Shown: piece after piece, positions 15,487 to 24,107 of the stretch
Layout: every line of letters starts with the position of its first letter
Numbering within the stretch: position 1 is the first letter of the stretch
NCBI RefSeq assembly: GCF_004359195.1
Contig: NZ_CP037954.1
Location: forward strand, 3,075,454-3,139,453
DNA: 64,000 nt
Direction: 5' to 3'
Source of the DNA: Chryseobacterium salivictor
GTDB lineage: Bacteria; Bacteroidota; Bacteroidia; Flavobacteriales; Weeksellaceae
Notes under the pieces: model-generated
Databases searched by the model: none
What the model was told of the DNA's origin: nothing
Seen by the model: the letters and a program-made list of their open reading frames with translations, nothing else
Program-made: the position numbers and the translations under genes

Positions 15487-15626
15487 GAGCCTGTTTAAAT
15501 GGGCGCACAAAAAGAAATTTTCTTTTTCCCCGACCCTAAAGGGTGGAAAATTTCTCAAAAATTCATCAAAATTACACCCTTTAGGGATTGGGGAAATTAA
15601 TTTTGATGAATTTTAAACAAAGGCTC
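15487..15626. repeat. R2 element, copy 3, inside the polysaccharide operon
   Basis: About 140 bp bounded by terminal inverted repeats: GAGCCTGTTTAAA (15487-15499) and TTTAAACAAAGGCTC (15612-15626, two extra bases). Inside are two CCCTAAAGGG-type palindromes in inverted order, ACCCTAAAGGGT at about 15532 and ACCCTTTAGGG at about 15575. It fills the wzc-epimerase gap. The ends match the R1 end sequence AAACAGGCTCTAAA. Confidence 0.75.
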
Positions 15627-15659
15627 TAAAATAAACAGATAATTAATTAAAAACACAAG

Positions 15660-16667
15660 ATGCTCGATTTTAAAAATTTGAAAGACAAAAAAGTGCTCGT
15701 CACAGGCGGTGCCGGTTTTATCGGTTCCAATCTCTGCGATGCCCTGCTGCACCATGGAGCGCTTGTGACCTGTCTGGATAATTTTGCCACCGGCAAAAGA
15801 GAAAATATTGAACCCTTTCTTTCCGACGGAAAATTTACTTTAATCGAAGGCGATATCCGGGACTTAGACACCTGCCATAAAGCCTGTGCCACTCAGGATT
15901 TCGTCCTTCACCATGCTGCCTTGGGGTCTGTGCCCCGTTCCATCAATGATCCCATCACCAGTAATGAAGTCAATGTAGGCGGTTTTCTGAAAATGTTGGT
16001 GGCTGCCAAAGATGCAGGCATTCAGAGATTCGTCTATGCTGCCAGTTCTTCAACCTATGGAGACTCTGAATCTTTACCCAAAGTGGAAGACATCATCGGC
16101 AAACCTTTGTCTCCCTACGCCATCACCAAATATGTGGATGAACTCTATGCTGACGTCTTTAAAAGAACCTATGATTTCGATACCATCGGGCTCCGTTATT
16201 TTAATGTCTTCGGCCGCCGTCAGGATCCAAACGGTGCCTATGCCGCAGTAATTCCAAAATTCGTCACGCAGTTCATGGCGCACGAATCCCCGACCATTAA
16301 TGGAGAAGGCGAATATTCCCGCGATTTTACCTATATTGATAATGTGGTTTTAATGAACCTTCTGGCATTGACTTCTGAAAATCCAGAAGCGCAAAATCAG
16401 GTCTATAATTCGGCTTTTGGCGAAAGAACGACTTTAAATGATTTAGTCAAATATCTTAAAGAGTATCTAGCAGAGTTTGATCCCAAAATCGCTGATATCG
16501 AAGTGAAGTATGGCGACTACCGGAAAGGCGATGTCCCCCACTCTTTAGCCAGCATCGATAAAGCGAAAAATTTACTGAATTACAATCCTCAGTTCTCCAT
16601 GAAAGACGGTCTGAAAGAAGCCGTCACCTGGTACTGGAATCATTTAAAACAAAAGGATGAAGTATAA
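15660..16667 (+). CDS. UDP-GlcNAc/GalNAc 4-epimerase (WbpP/TviC-like)
   Basis: A 335-aa extended SDR enzyme. The NAD motif is GGAGFIGS (16-23), and the catalytic set is Ser129-131 with Tyr153 and Lys157 (YAITK). The GSVPRSINDP block (89-98) is characteristic of the WbpP/TviC group, which interconverts UDP-GlcNAc and UDP-GalNAc or their uronic acids. Paired with the next gene (11-bp overlap), the logical product is UDP-GalNAcA. A plain galactose epimerase is less likely because of this block and the context. Confidence 0.88.
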   Translation: MLDFKNLKDKKVLVTGGAGFIGSNLCDALLHHGALVTCLDNFATGKRENIEPFLSDGKFTLIEGDIRDLDTCHKACATQDFVLHHAALGSVPRSINDPITSNEVNVGGFLKMLVAAKDAGIQRFVYAASSSTYGDSESLPKVEDIIGKPLSPYAITKYVDELYADVFKRTYDFDTIGLRYFNVFGRRQDPNGAYAAVIPKFVTQFMAHESPTINGEGEYSRDFTYIDNVVLMNLLALTSENPEAQNQVYNSAFGERTTLNDLVKYLKEYLAEFDPKIADIEVKYGDYRKGDVPHSLASIDKAKNLLNYNPQFSMKDGLKEAVTWYWNHLKQKDEV

Positions 16668-17937
16668 ATTGACCATTGTAGGCTTGGGCTATGTCGGTTT
16701 GCCCTTGGCAAGACTTTTCGCTACGAAATATCCGGTGGTTGGATTTGATATTAATCAAAACCGTGTCCAACAGATTAATGACGGGAAAGACAGTACACTG
16801 GAGATTTCTGATCAACTTTTAAAATCTGCGCTGATAGCGGATAATCCTTCAAAAGAAGAAAAAGGCCTGTACTGTTCTTTTGACTTAAAAGATATTGCAG
16901 ATTCCAATATCTACATCATCACGGTACCCACACCAGTGGATAAAAACAACCGCCCGGATTTGACCCCTTTAATTAAAGCGAGTGAAACGGTAGGAAAAGT
17001 GATTAACAAAGGTGATATCGTGATTTATGAATCGACGGTGTATCCTGGCGCTACCGAAGAGGACTGTATTCCTGTAGTGGAAAAAGTTTCGGGGTTGAAA
17101 TTCAATGTGGATTTCTTTGCCGGTTATTCACCGGAAAGAATTAATCCGGGGGATAAAGAGCATACCGTAGAGAAAATCCTCAAAGTAACTTCCGGTTCTA
17201 CGCCGGAAATTGGAGTGATCGTAAATGATATTTACAAATCGGTGATTACCGCCGGTACTCACTTGGCACCAACGATAAAAGTCGCTGAAGCCGCGAAAGT
17301 CATTGAAAACTCACAGCGTGATATCAATATTGCATTTGTGAATGAACTCGCCAAAATCTTTAATCTGATGGACATCAATACGCATGACGTTTTAGAAGCG
17401 GCAGGAACCAAATGGAATTTCCTACCTTTCAAACCAGGCTTGGTTGGCGGACATTGCATTGGTGTTGATCCTTATTACTTGGCCCAGAAAGCCCAGGAAT
17501 ATGGCTATCATCCCGAAATTATTTTAGCCGGAAGAAGACTGAATGATTCCATGGGACAGTATGTCGCTTCGCAGGTGATTAAAACCATGATTAAGAACGG
17601 GATTTCAGTTAATAATGCAAAAATATTAATGCTCGGTATTACTTTTAAAGAAAACTGTCCTGATGTACGGAATACGAAAATTGTTGATGTGATTGCTGCG
17701 TTGGAAGATTACGGCACCAAGGTGTCCACTTACGATCCCTGGGCAAATGTTGCTGAAGTACAAAAAGAATACGGTATTGAAAGCACTTCCGAAATTCCAA
17801 AAGAAAAATTTGATGCCATTGTTGTGGGAGTGGCACATAAAGCGTTTTTAGAACTTGATTTAAATAAGTTTAAAAAAGACAGAGCTGTTGTTTATGACGT
17901 TAAAGCAATATTGAAGAAATGTGAAGGAAGGTTGTAA
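16657..17937 (+). CDS. UDP-N-acetylhexosamine 6-dehydrogenase (WbpO/TviB-like)
   Basis: A 426-aa nucleotide-sugar dehydrogenase that oxidises C6 to a uronic acid with two NAD. The N-terminal Rossmann motif is GLGYVGLP (9-16). The central catalytic cysteine lies in GGHCIGVDPYY (Cys267). The C-terminal substrate domain has KENCPDVRNTK. Resemblance to TviB/WbpO points to UDP-GalNAc or UDP-GlcNAc rather than UDP-Glc. It overlaps the epimerase by 11 bp, so the pair is translationally coupled and likely makes UDP-GalNAcA. Confidence 0.9.
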   Translation: MKYKLTIVGLGYVGLPLARLFATKYPVVGFDINQNRVQQINDGKDSTLEISDQLLKSALIADNPSKEEKGLYCSFDLKDIADSNIYIITVPTPVDKNNRPDLTPLIKASETVGKVINKGDIVIYESTVYPGATEEDCIPVVEKVSGLKFNVDFFAGYSPERINPGDKEHTVEKILKVTSGSTPEIGVIVNDIYKSVITAGTHLAPTIKVAEAAKVIENSQRDINIAFVNELAKIFNLMDINTHDVLEAAGTKWNFLPFKPGLVGGHCIGVDPYYLAQKAQEYGYHPEIILAGRRLNDSMGQYVASQVIKTMIKNGISVNNAKILMLGITFKENCPDVRNTKIVDVIAALEDYGTKVSTYDPWANVAEVQKEYGIESTSEIPKEKFDAIVVGVAHKAFLELDLNKFKKDRAVVYDVKAILKKCEGRL

Positions 17938-17994
17938 TGGTGAAGTGAGGTATATACCTAAATTTTAAATAAGTACTTATAAAACAATAAAAAG

Positions 17995-19026
17995 ATGAAA
18001 ATTCAAAATAAAATATTATTAATCACCGGCGGCACCGGCTCATTTGGCACTGCAGTCCTCAACCGCTTTCTACATACCGATCACTTTAAAGAAATCCGTA
18101 TTTTTTCGCGGGATGAAAAAAAGCAGGACGACATGCGGAACCTTTACAAAAACGATAAGATCAAATATTATATCGGTGATGTCAGAGATTACGCAAGTGT
18201 AGAACCCGCCACCAGAGGCGTTGATTACGTATTTCATGCTGCTGCCTTAAAACAGGTGCCTTCCTGTGAATTTTTCCCAATGCAGGCGGTAAAAACCAAT
18301 GTCGAGGGAACGCATAATGTCATCCGTGCCGCTGCAGCCAACAAAGTGCAGAAGGTAATCTGCCTCTCCACCGATAAAGCAGCCTACCCGATCAATGCCA
18401 TGGGAATTTCAAAAGCCATGATGGAGAAAGTCGCCGTAGCGGAGTCCAGAAATCTGACCGAAACCGTTGTTTGTTTAACGCGTTACGGGAACGTGATGGC
18501 ATCGCGCGGGTCGGTCATTCCGCTTTTTTTAAATCAAATTCAGAAAGGAGAAGAAATTACCATCACCGATCCTAACATGTCCCGCTTTTTCATGTCTTTA
18601 GATGATGCCGTAGATCTGGTGTTATTCGCTTTTGAAAACGCCAATGCCGGTGATCTGTTTGTCAATAAGGCACCTGCCGGAACAATTGGCGATCTGGCAA
18701 AAGCACTCATGGAACTTTCAGGAAAAGAAACGCCCATCAAAGTAATCGGTACCAGACATGGCGAGAAACTCTACGAAACGCTCTGTACCAGAGAAGAAAT
18801 GCTGAAGGCCGAAGATATGGGTGATTTCTACCGGATTCCGTCCGATAACAGAGATCTGAATTATGCGAAGTTTTTCTCTGAAGGCGAACAGGATATTTCG
18901 GTGATTGAAGATTACCATTCCCATAATACCCACCAACAGGGCGTAGAAGGATTAAAAACGTTAATATCGACCCTACCCTTAATCCGCAAAGAAATTTTCG
19001 GCGAAGAGGTGACCAATCCTTATTAA
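17995..19026 (+). CDS. capE: UDP-GlcNAc 4,6-dehydratase/5-epimerase (CapE/FnlA/WbjB-like)
   Basis: First enzyme of UDP-L-FucNAc synthesis. It is a 343-aa SDR protein with GGTGSFG at 12-18, HAAALKQVP and LSTDKAAYPINAMG (the dehydratase group with Met replacing the usual Tyr of the YxxxK site, MGISK), and RYGNVMASRGSV. This Met is a mark of the CapE/FlaA1 family. Its stop overlaps the next ATG by 1 bp. CapF and CapG homologues follow, which fixes the pathway better than the sequence of this enzyme alone. Confidence 0.92.
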   Translation: MKIQNKILLITGGTGSFGTAVLNRFLHTDHFKEIRIFSRDEKKQDDMRNLYKNDKIKYYIGDVRDYASVEPATRGVDYVFHAAALKQVPSCEFFPMQAVKTNVEGTHNVIRAAAANKVQKVICLSTDKAAYPINAMGISKAMMEKVAVAESRNLTETVVCLTRYGNVMASRGSVIPLFLNQIQKGEEITITDPNMSRFFMSLDDAVDLVLFAFENANAGDLFVNKAPAGTIGDLAKALMELSGKETPIKVIGTRHGEKLYETLCTREEMLKAEDMGDFYRIPSDNRDLNYAKFFSEGEQDISVIEDYHSHNTHQQGVEGLKTLISTLPLIRKEIFGEEVTNPY

Positions 19027-19448
19027 TGATATTGATGGAACCTCGTTTAATCAAAGGCAGCTGCCACCAGGATCATCGGGGAACAATTTGTTTTAACAAT
19101 GAGTTCAATGCGTTAGGCATCAAAAGAATGTACACCATTCAAAATGCCGAGACTCATTTCGTCAGAGCCTGGCAGGGTCACCAAACGGAACAGCGATGGT
19201 TTTCTGCAGTGGCCGGTTCTTTTATCATCAAACTGATCAAAATAGATTCCTGGGAAAATCCGGCAAAAGATCTGCCTCTTGTAGAATTGGTGTTAAAATC
19301 AGAAAGTCTGGATGTCCTGCATGTTCCAGCCGGTTATATAAGTTCAATCCAGTCACTTGAAGCAGATTCGAAATTACTCGTTTTTGCAGATTACATTTTA
19401 GGTGAAATTGCGGATGAATACCGCTTCCCAGCCGATTATTTTAATTAA
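19026..19448 (+). CDS. Small cupin, WxcM/RmlC-like
   Basis: A 140-aa single-domain cupin. Its GSCHQDHRGTICFNNEFN start, VRAWQGHQTEQRW strand and VLHVPAGYISSIQSL segment resemble the sugar 3,4-ketoisomerase/3,5-epimerase (WxcM/RmlC) families. The classical His of RmlC is seen in the HRG block, and a conserved HxxQ-like pair follows. A role as an epimerase or as a binding partner in the FucNAc route is inferred from its place between capE and capF. The start may be the fourth codon (Met at 19035), since the first ATG overlaps the capE stop. Confidence 0.75.
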   Translation: MILMEPRLIKGSCHQDHRGTICFNNEFNALGIKRMYTIQNAETHFVRAWQGHQTEQRWFSAVAGSFIIKLIKIDSWENPAKDLPLVELVLKSESLDVLHVPAGYISSIQSLEADSKLLVFADYILGEIADEYRFPADYFN

Positions 19449-19456
19449 AACACTTC

Positions 19457-20575
19457 ATGAAAAAAATAGGAATTACCGGACAGAACGGTTTCGTAGGATC
19501 GCATCTTTATAATACTTTGGGCTTGCAGCCTGAAGAATATGAAAGAATCGATTTTAAAAAAGAATATTTTGAACAGCCAAATCAGTTAGATGAATTCGTA
19601 AAGAAATGCGATGTCATTGTGCATCTTGCGGCGATGAACCGTCATCCTGATCCGGAAGTGATTTACTTCCAAAATATAGAATTAGTGAAGCAGTTGGTGG
19701 CCTCCTTAAAAAGAACCGGTTCCAAAGCGCACCTTTTATTTTCCTCTTCTTCACAGGAAGAAAGGGATAATCTCTACGGAAAATCCAAAAAAGAAGGCCG
19801 CTCGCTCCTGGCGGACTGGGCCAAAGAAAATGGCGGCACCTTTACCGGAATGGTCATTCCCAATGTTTTCGGCCCTTTCGGAAAACCAAATTACAATTCC
19901 TTTATCGCGACCTTCTGCCACCAGCTCACCCATGGTGAAAATCCGGTGGTGGACGTTGACGGCGAAGTGAAATTGATTTATGTGGGCGAACTGGTTCAGG
20001 AAATCATCAATCAGATTCAGACCGCCGAAAACAAAGAGCACTACCCTGTTCCTTTTACCATTTCGATGAAGGTCTCTGAAGTTTTGGCAAAACTGGAGCA
20101 TTACAAAAAACTGTATTTTGATCATGGGGAAATCCCGGAATTGGTCACCAATTTTGATTATCAGTTGTTTAATACGTTCCGGTGTTATTTCGATATCGCC
20201 AGTCATTACCCGGTAAAATTTAAGCAGAATATCGATGCCAGAGGTGCCTTTGTGGAAGTTATCCGCTTAGGAATTGGCGGCCAGTGTTCTTATTCGACCA
20301 CCGTTCCCGGAATTACAAGAGGCAATCATTTTCATACCCGGAAAATAGAAAGGTTTGCGGTGATCAAAGGCAAAGCACTTATTCAGCTGAGAAAAATAGA
20401 TACAGACGAAGTTCTAGATTTTTATCTGGATGGAGATGAGCCCGCATATGTGGATATGCCGGTTTGGTACACCCACAATGTCAAAAATATTGGGGATGAA
20501 GAACTCTTGACCATCTTTTGGATTAATGAGCCTTATAATCCGGAGGATGCGGATACGTATTTTGAAAATGTGTAA
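19457..20575 (+). CDS. capF: Bifunctional UDP-sugar epimerase/reductase (CapF/FnlB/WbjC-like)
   Basis: Second step of UDP-L-FucNAc synthesis: the C-terminal cupin epimerises C3 and the N-terminal SDR reduces C4. Length 372 aa. The NADPH motif is GQNGFVGS (8-15), an active-site YGKSK follows around residue 111, and the cupin occupies about 245-372 with GNHFHTRKIERF and the late HNVKNIGDEEL strand. The domain order is that of Staphylococcus CapF. It is 8 bp after the small cupin gene. Confidence 0.93.
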   Translation: MKKIGITGQNGFVGSHLYNTLGLQPEEYERIDFKKEYFEQPNQLDEFVKKCDVIVHLAAMNRHPDPEVIYFQNIELVKQLVASLKRTGSKAHLLFSSSSQEERDNLYGKSKKEGRSLLADWAKENGGTFTGMVIPNVFGPFGKPNYNSFIATFCHQLTHGENPVVDVDGEVKLIYVGELVQEIINQIQTAENKEHYPVPFTISMKVSEVLAKLEHYKKLYFDHGEIPELVTNFDYQLFNTFRCYFDIASHYPVKFKQNIDARGAFVEVIRLGIGGQCSYSTTVPGITRGNHFHTRKIERFAVIKGKALIQLRKIDTDEVLDFYLDGDEPAYVDMPVWYTHNVKNIGDEELLTIFWINEPYNPEDADTYFENV

Positions 20576-20606
20576 AGCAAAATCAATATCTAATTTTAAA
20601 GATAAA

Positions 20607-21749
20607 ATGAAAGACAGATTAAAAGTAATGACGGTTGTTGGTACCCGTCCCGAGATTATTCGATTATCAAGAGTGATGGCAGCTCTGGACGCTTCAGAAG
20701 CAGTTGAACATATCATTGTGCATACCGGACAAAATTATGATTATGAATTAAACCAGATATTTTTCGATGATTTGAGTATTAGAAAACCTGATTTTTTCCT
20801 GAATGCAGCTCGAGCGACAGCTACCGAAACAATAGGCCAGATATTGATTAACATTGATCCATTACTGGAGAGTGAAAAACCAGATGCTTTTTTAGTTTTA
20901 GGAGATACAAATTCTTGTTTATGTGCCATTCCTGCCAAAAAAAGACAAATCCCGATTTTCCACATGGAAGCGGGAAACCGCTGTTTCGATCAGAAAGTTC
21001 CTGAAGAAACCAATAGAAAGATTGTAGATCACGTATCGGATATTAATTTGACCTACAGTGATATTGCTCGGGAATATTTGTTAAGAGAGGGTTTACCTGC
21101 CGATCGGATTATTAAAACGGGTTCTCCAATGTTTGAGGTTTTGAACCATTATCTTCCTTCAATTGAATCTTCCGATGTTTTGGAACGTCTTGAATTAGAA
21201 GAAGGAAAGTTTTTTGTAGTCTCTGCACATAGAGAAGAAAATATCAACAGCGATAAAAATTTTAAAGGCCTCATGGAAAGCCTCAATCTGATTGCAGAAA
21301 AATATGATTATCCCATTATTGTGAGTACGCATCCACGCACCCGAAATATGATTGATAAAAAAAACATAACGATGCACGAAAAAGTTCAGTTTTTGAAACC
21401 ACTAGGATTCAATGATTACAATGCGTTGCAGATGAAATCTTATGCTGTTTTATCGGATTCAGGAACAATTTCTGAAGAGTCATCCATTCTGAATTTCAGA
21501 GCATTAAACATCAGAGATGCACATGAACGGCCAGAAGCAATGGAAGAAGCATCTGTAATGATGGTGGGATTACATCCAGAACGAATTATGCAGGGATTAG
21601 TACAGCTGCACAATCAAAAAGTAGGAAAAGAAAGAAATTTTAGGTCTGTTGCTGATTATTCTATGCCTAATGTCTCTGAGAAAATGGTACGTATAATTTT
21701 GAGTTATACGGATTATGTGAAACGTACGGTATGGGGCATTCAAAACTAA
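20607..21749 (+). CDS. capG: UDP-N-acetylglucosamine 2-epimerase family (CapG/FnlC/WbjD-like)
   Basis: A 380-aa non-hydrolysing 2-epimerase, the last step to UDP-L-FucNAc. Signature blocks are VGTRPEIIR at the start, HTGQNYD, LVLGDTNSC, HMEAGNRCFD, KTGSPMFEV, SAHREENI and LSDSGTISEES. I choose the ATG MKDRLKVMTV. A longer frame opens within capF. The order capE-cupin-capF-capG is compact. WecB, the ManNAc-forming homologue, is a close relative, but the CapE/CapF neighbours favour the FucNAc route. Confidence 0.92.
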   Translation: MKDRLKVMTVVGTRPEIIRLSRVMAALDASEAVEHIIVHTGQNYDYELNQIFFDDLSIRKPDFFLNAARATATETIGQILINIDPLLESEKPDAFLVLGDTNSCLCAIPAKKRQIPIFHMEAGNRCFDQKVPEETNRKIVDHVSDINLTYSDIAREYLLREGLPADRIIKTGSPMFEVLNHYLPSIESSDVLERLELEEGKFFVVSAHREENINSDKNFKGLMESLNLIAEKYDYPIIVSTHPRTRNMIDKKNITMHEKVQFLKPLGFNDYNALQMKSYAVLSDSGTISEESSILNFRALNIRDAHERPEAMEEASVMMVGLHPERIMQGLVQLHNQKVGKERNFRSVADYSMPNVSEKMVRIILSYTDYVKRTVWGIQN

Positions 21750-21755
21750 AACACT

Positions 21756-22973
21756 ATGAAAGTTCTTCAAATTAATACTGTCAGTGGATACGGCAGTACG
21801 GGTCGTATTGTTGTAGACTTAACCAAGGAAATGGTTAAGCAGGGAAACGAGGCTTTCATATCCTATGGACAAAAAGACTCTAAATACAAAAACAGTTTCA
21901 GGATAGGTACATTTTTAGAAAATAAATGTCATAATATTCTTTCCCGGATTTTTGACAGACAAGGTTTTTATACCAGTAGAGGAACAAATAAATTAATTAA
22001 ATATATTAATGAAATAAATCCCGATATTGTACATTTACACAACCTTCATGGCAATTATATTAATATAAATATCCTTTTTAAGTTTTTATCACAATCAGAA
22101 ATACCGGTCATTTGGACACTGCATGACTGCTGGCCTTTTACTGGTCATTGCGCTTATTTTGATTACGTTGATTGTAACAAATGGATAAAAGGATGTTATG
22201 AATGCCCTTTATCTAAATCATATCCTCCAAGTATTATTCTGGACAATTCAAAATCAAACTACAATATAAAAAAGAAAATATTCAACGGACTAAGTAACAT
22301 GACCATTGTAACTCCATCGGAGTGGCTTGCCGGATTGGTTAAACAATCCTTTTTATCAAAGTATGATGTCACGGTAATAAACAACGGAATTGATACCAAT
22401 ACATTTGATATAAAAGACGTTAACGCATTAAAAATCAAACTGAGACTTGAAAATAAAATTGTGCTCCTGGGAGTTTCAGCGGAAGGATTTGAGAGTAGAA
22501 AAGGGTTGAAATATTTTATAGAACTGGCAAAATCGCTTACCAGCTCATATCAGTTAATTTTAATTGGAGCAACTAAAAATGATTGTAAGCAATTACCCAA
22601 CAATGTAATTGCAATAAGCCGTACAAATAATGCAAAACAGTTGGCAGAATATTACTCCCTTGCAGATATTTTTTTAAATCCCACCTTGGAAGATAATTTT
22701 CCGACCACCAATCTGGAAGCATTGGCTTGTGGCACTCCTGTGATTACATTTAATACCGGCGGTAGCCCGGAAGTGGTTGATGAAACGACTGGAATTGTTG
22801 TTGACAAAATGGACAGTAAAGGGCTTTTAAACGCCATCTTACTCATGAACAGACAATTTAAAAAAACAAATAGCTTAAATTGCCGAAAAAAAGCGGTTGA
22901 ATATTACGATAAAAAACGAATGTATAAAAAGTACCTCGAATTATATCATTTGAAAACAGAAGTAAAATGTTAG
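21756..22973 (+). CDS. Glycosyltransferase family 4
   Basis: A 405-aa GT-B retaining transferase. The N-terminal half has NTVSGYGSTGRIVVDL and HLHNLHGNYININ, followed by LHDCWPFTGHC with a cluster of Cys (CNKWIKGCYEC). The C-terminal half has the EX7E-type donor region (EDNFPTTNLEALACGTP). The TLHDCWPFTGHC block is common in enterobacterial and Bacteroidetes capsule transferases of unknown specificity. It follows capG by 6 bp and may attach FucNAc (inference). It overlaps the polymerase by 7 bp. The A/T-rich part of the locus begins here. Confidence 0.85.
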   Translation: MKVLQINTVSGYGSTGRIVVDLTKEMVKQGNEAFISYGQKDSKYKNSFRIGTFLENKCHNILSRIFDRQGFYTSRGTNKLIKYINEINPDIVHLHNLHGNYININILFKFLSQSEIPVIWTLHDCWPFTGHCAYFDYVDCNKWIKGCYECPLSKSYPPSIILDNSKSNYNIKKKIFNGLSNMTIVTPSEWLAGLVKQSFLSKYDVTVINNGIDTNTFDIKDVNALKIKLRLENKIVLLGVSAEGFESRKGLKYFIELAKSLTSSYQLILIGATKNDCKQLPNNVIAISRTNNAKQLAEYYSLADIFLNPTLEDNFPTTNLEALACGTPVITFNTGGSPEVVDETTGIVVDKMDSKGLLNAILLMNRQFKKTNSLNCRKKAVEYYDKKRMYKKYLELYHLKTEVKC

Positions 22974-24019
22974 CATATATCTTTATTATATTTTTTATGG
23001 TTTTTCTGCGCGTTTTTGTATTCAACAGCTGGCAAATGAGGGACAAGGAAAAGCTGATGTTTACGATATTAGCGCTTATTCCTATAACTGTCATTTCTGG
23101 ATTTAGAAACGAAAAAATAGGTCCGGATACCGAGAATTATAAATCAATGTTTCAAGATATTGCAGATGGTAATTATGATGATAGAATTGAACCAGGATAT
23201 ATATACTTTAATAAATTATTACAGTTTTTCACTTCCGATTCTCAGTGGCTTTTTATTATTGTGGCGGTATTTTTGTCAGTTTCTATCGGTACTTTTGTAT
23301 ATAAAAATGCCAGAGACCCCTTTTTGGCTATTTTGTTTTTTGTTACCCTGGGACTTTTCCAGTTTTCACTAAGTGGGATAAGGCAAACCATAGCAGTAGC
23401 AATCACGCTTCTGTCCATGGAACTGATCAAAAAACGGAAATTATTCTGGTTTTTGGGTCTGATATTTTTAGCCTCTATGTTTCACAAATCTGCTTTGTTT
23501 TTTATCCCCGCCTATTTTATTGCTCATAGAAATGTAACGGTGAAAAATGTCATTATTTATTTCTTCGGGTTTACAGCAATATATTTTTCAGCCGAGTTTT
23601 TCCTGTTAAAAGCAGCGGATATTCTCGAATTGAATTATGGCGTTGAAGAAACGAATAATGGAGGCGTATTTTTTTCAATAGTCTTACTTATTACTGTTTT
23701 AGGATTTAGGAATAGGAAACGAATTGTTGCTGTTCATAGTAATAGTAATAAAGGCATCAAAAGTTCGAATATTATATTTATCAATTTGAATTTTATCAGC
23801 CTCTTGCTATGGGCGATCCGTTTAGTCAGCCGGACTGCCGAAAGGCTTACCTTTTATTATATGCCATCCACATATCTGCTTCTCGAAGAATACGTAAGTT
23901 CGATAAAAACCAAAAAAAACCGACTTAATGCTTATATTATAATTACTGTAATGGCTGTGACTTTGTTTATATACCGGATTAAGAGTGATAGCAGTCTAGT
24001 GCCATATAGCTTTTTTTAA
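22967..24019 (+). CDS. wzy: EpsG-family polysaccharide polymerase (Wzy role)
   Basis: A 350-aa integral membrane protein with about nine to ten hydrophobic segments. It has the EpsG pattern: FRNEKIGPDTENYKSMF near the N-terminus, SLSGIRQTIAVAI in the middle and SMFHKSALFFIPAY afterwards. It should join repeat units at the periplasmic face of the inner membrane. It starts inside the preceding transferase (7-bp overlap). It is assigned as Wzy by topology, motifs and absence of another candidate in the locus. Confidence 0.85.
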   Translation: MLAYIFIIFFMVFLRVFVFNSWQMRDKEKLMFTILALIPITVISGFRNEKIGPDTENYKSMFQDIADGNYDDRIEPGYIYFNKLLQFFTSDSQWLFIIVAVFLSVSIGTFVYKNARDPFLAILFFVTLGLFQFSLSGIRQTIAVAITLLSMELIKKRKLFWFLGLIFLASMFHKSALFFIPAYFIAHRNVTVKNVIIYFFGFTAIYFSAEFFLLKAADILELNYGVEETNNGGVFFSIVLLITVLGFRNRKRIVAVHSNSNKGIKSSNIIFINLNFISLLLWAIRLVSRTAERLTFYYMPSTYLLLEEYVSSIKTKKNRLNAYIIITVMAVTLFIYRIKSDSSLVPYSFF

Positions 24020-24107
24020 CTGAGAACGTTTAAAATGTTCTTTTTAAAAATTGCTGGAATCCATATACATTTATGATTATTATATTGAAATATTAGAATT
24101 GAAAAAA

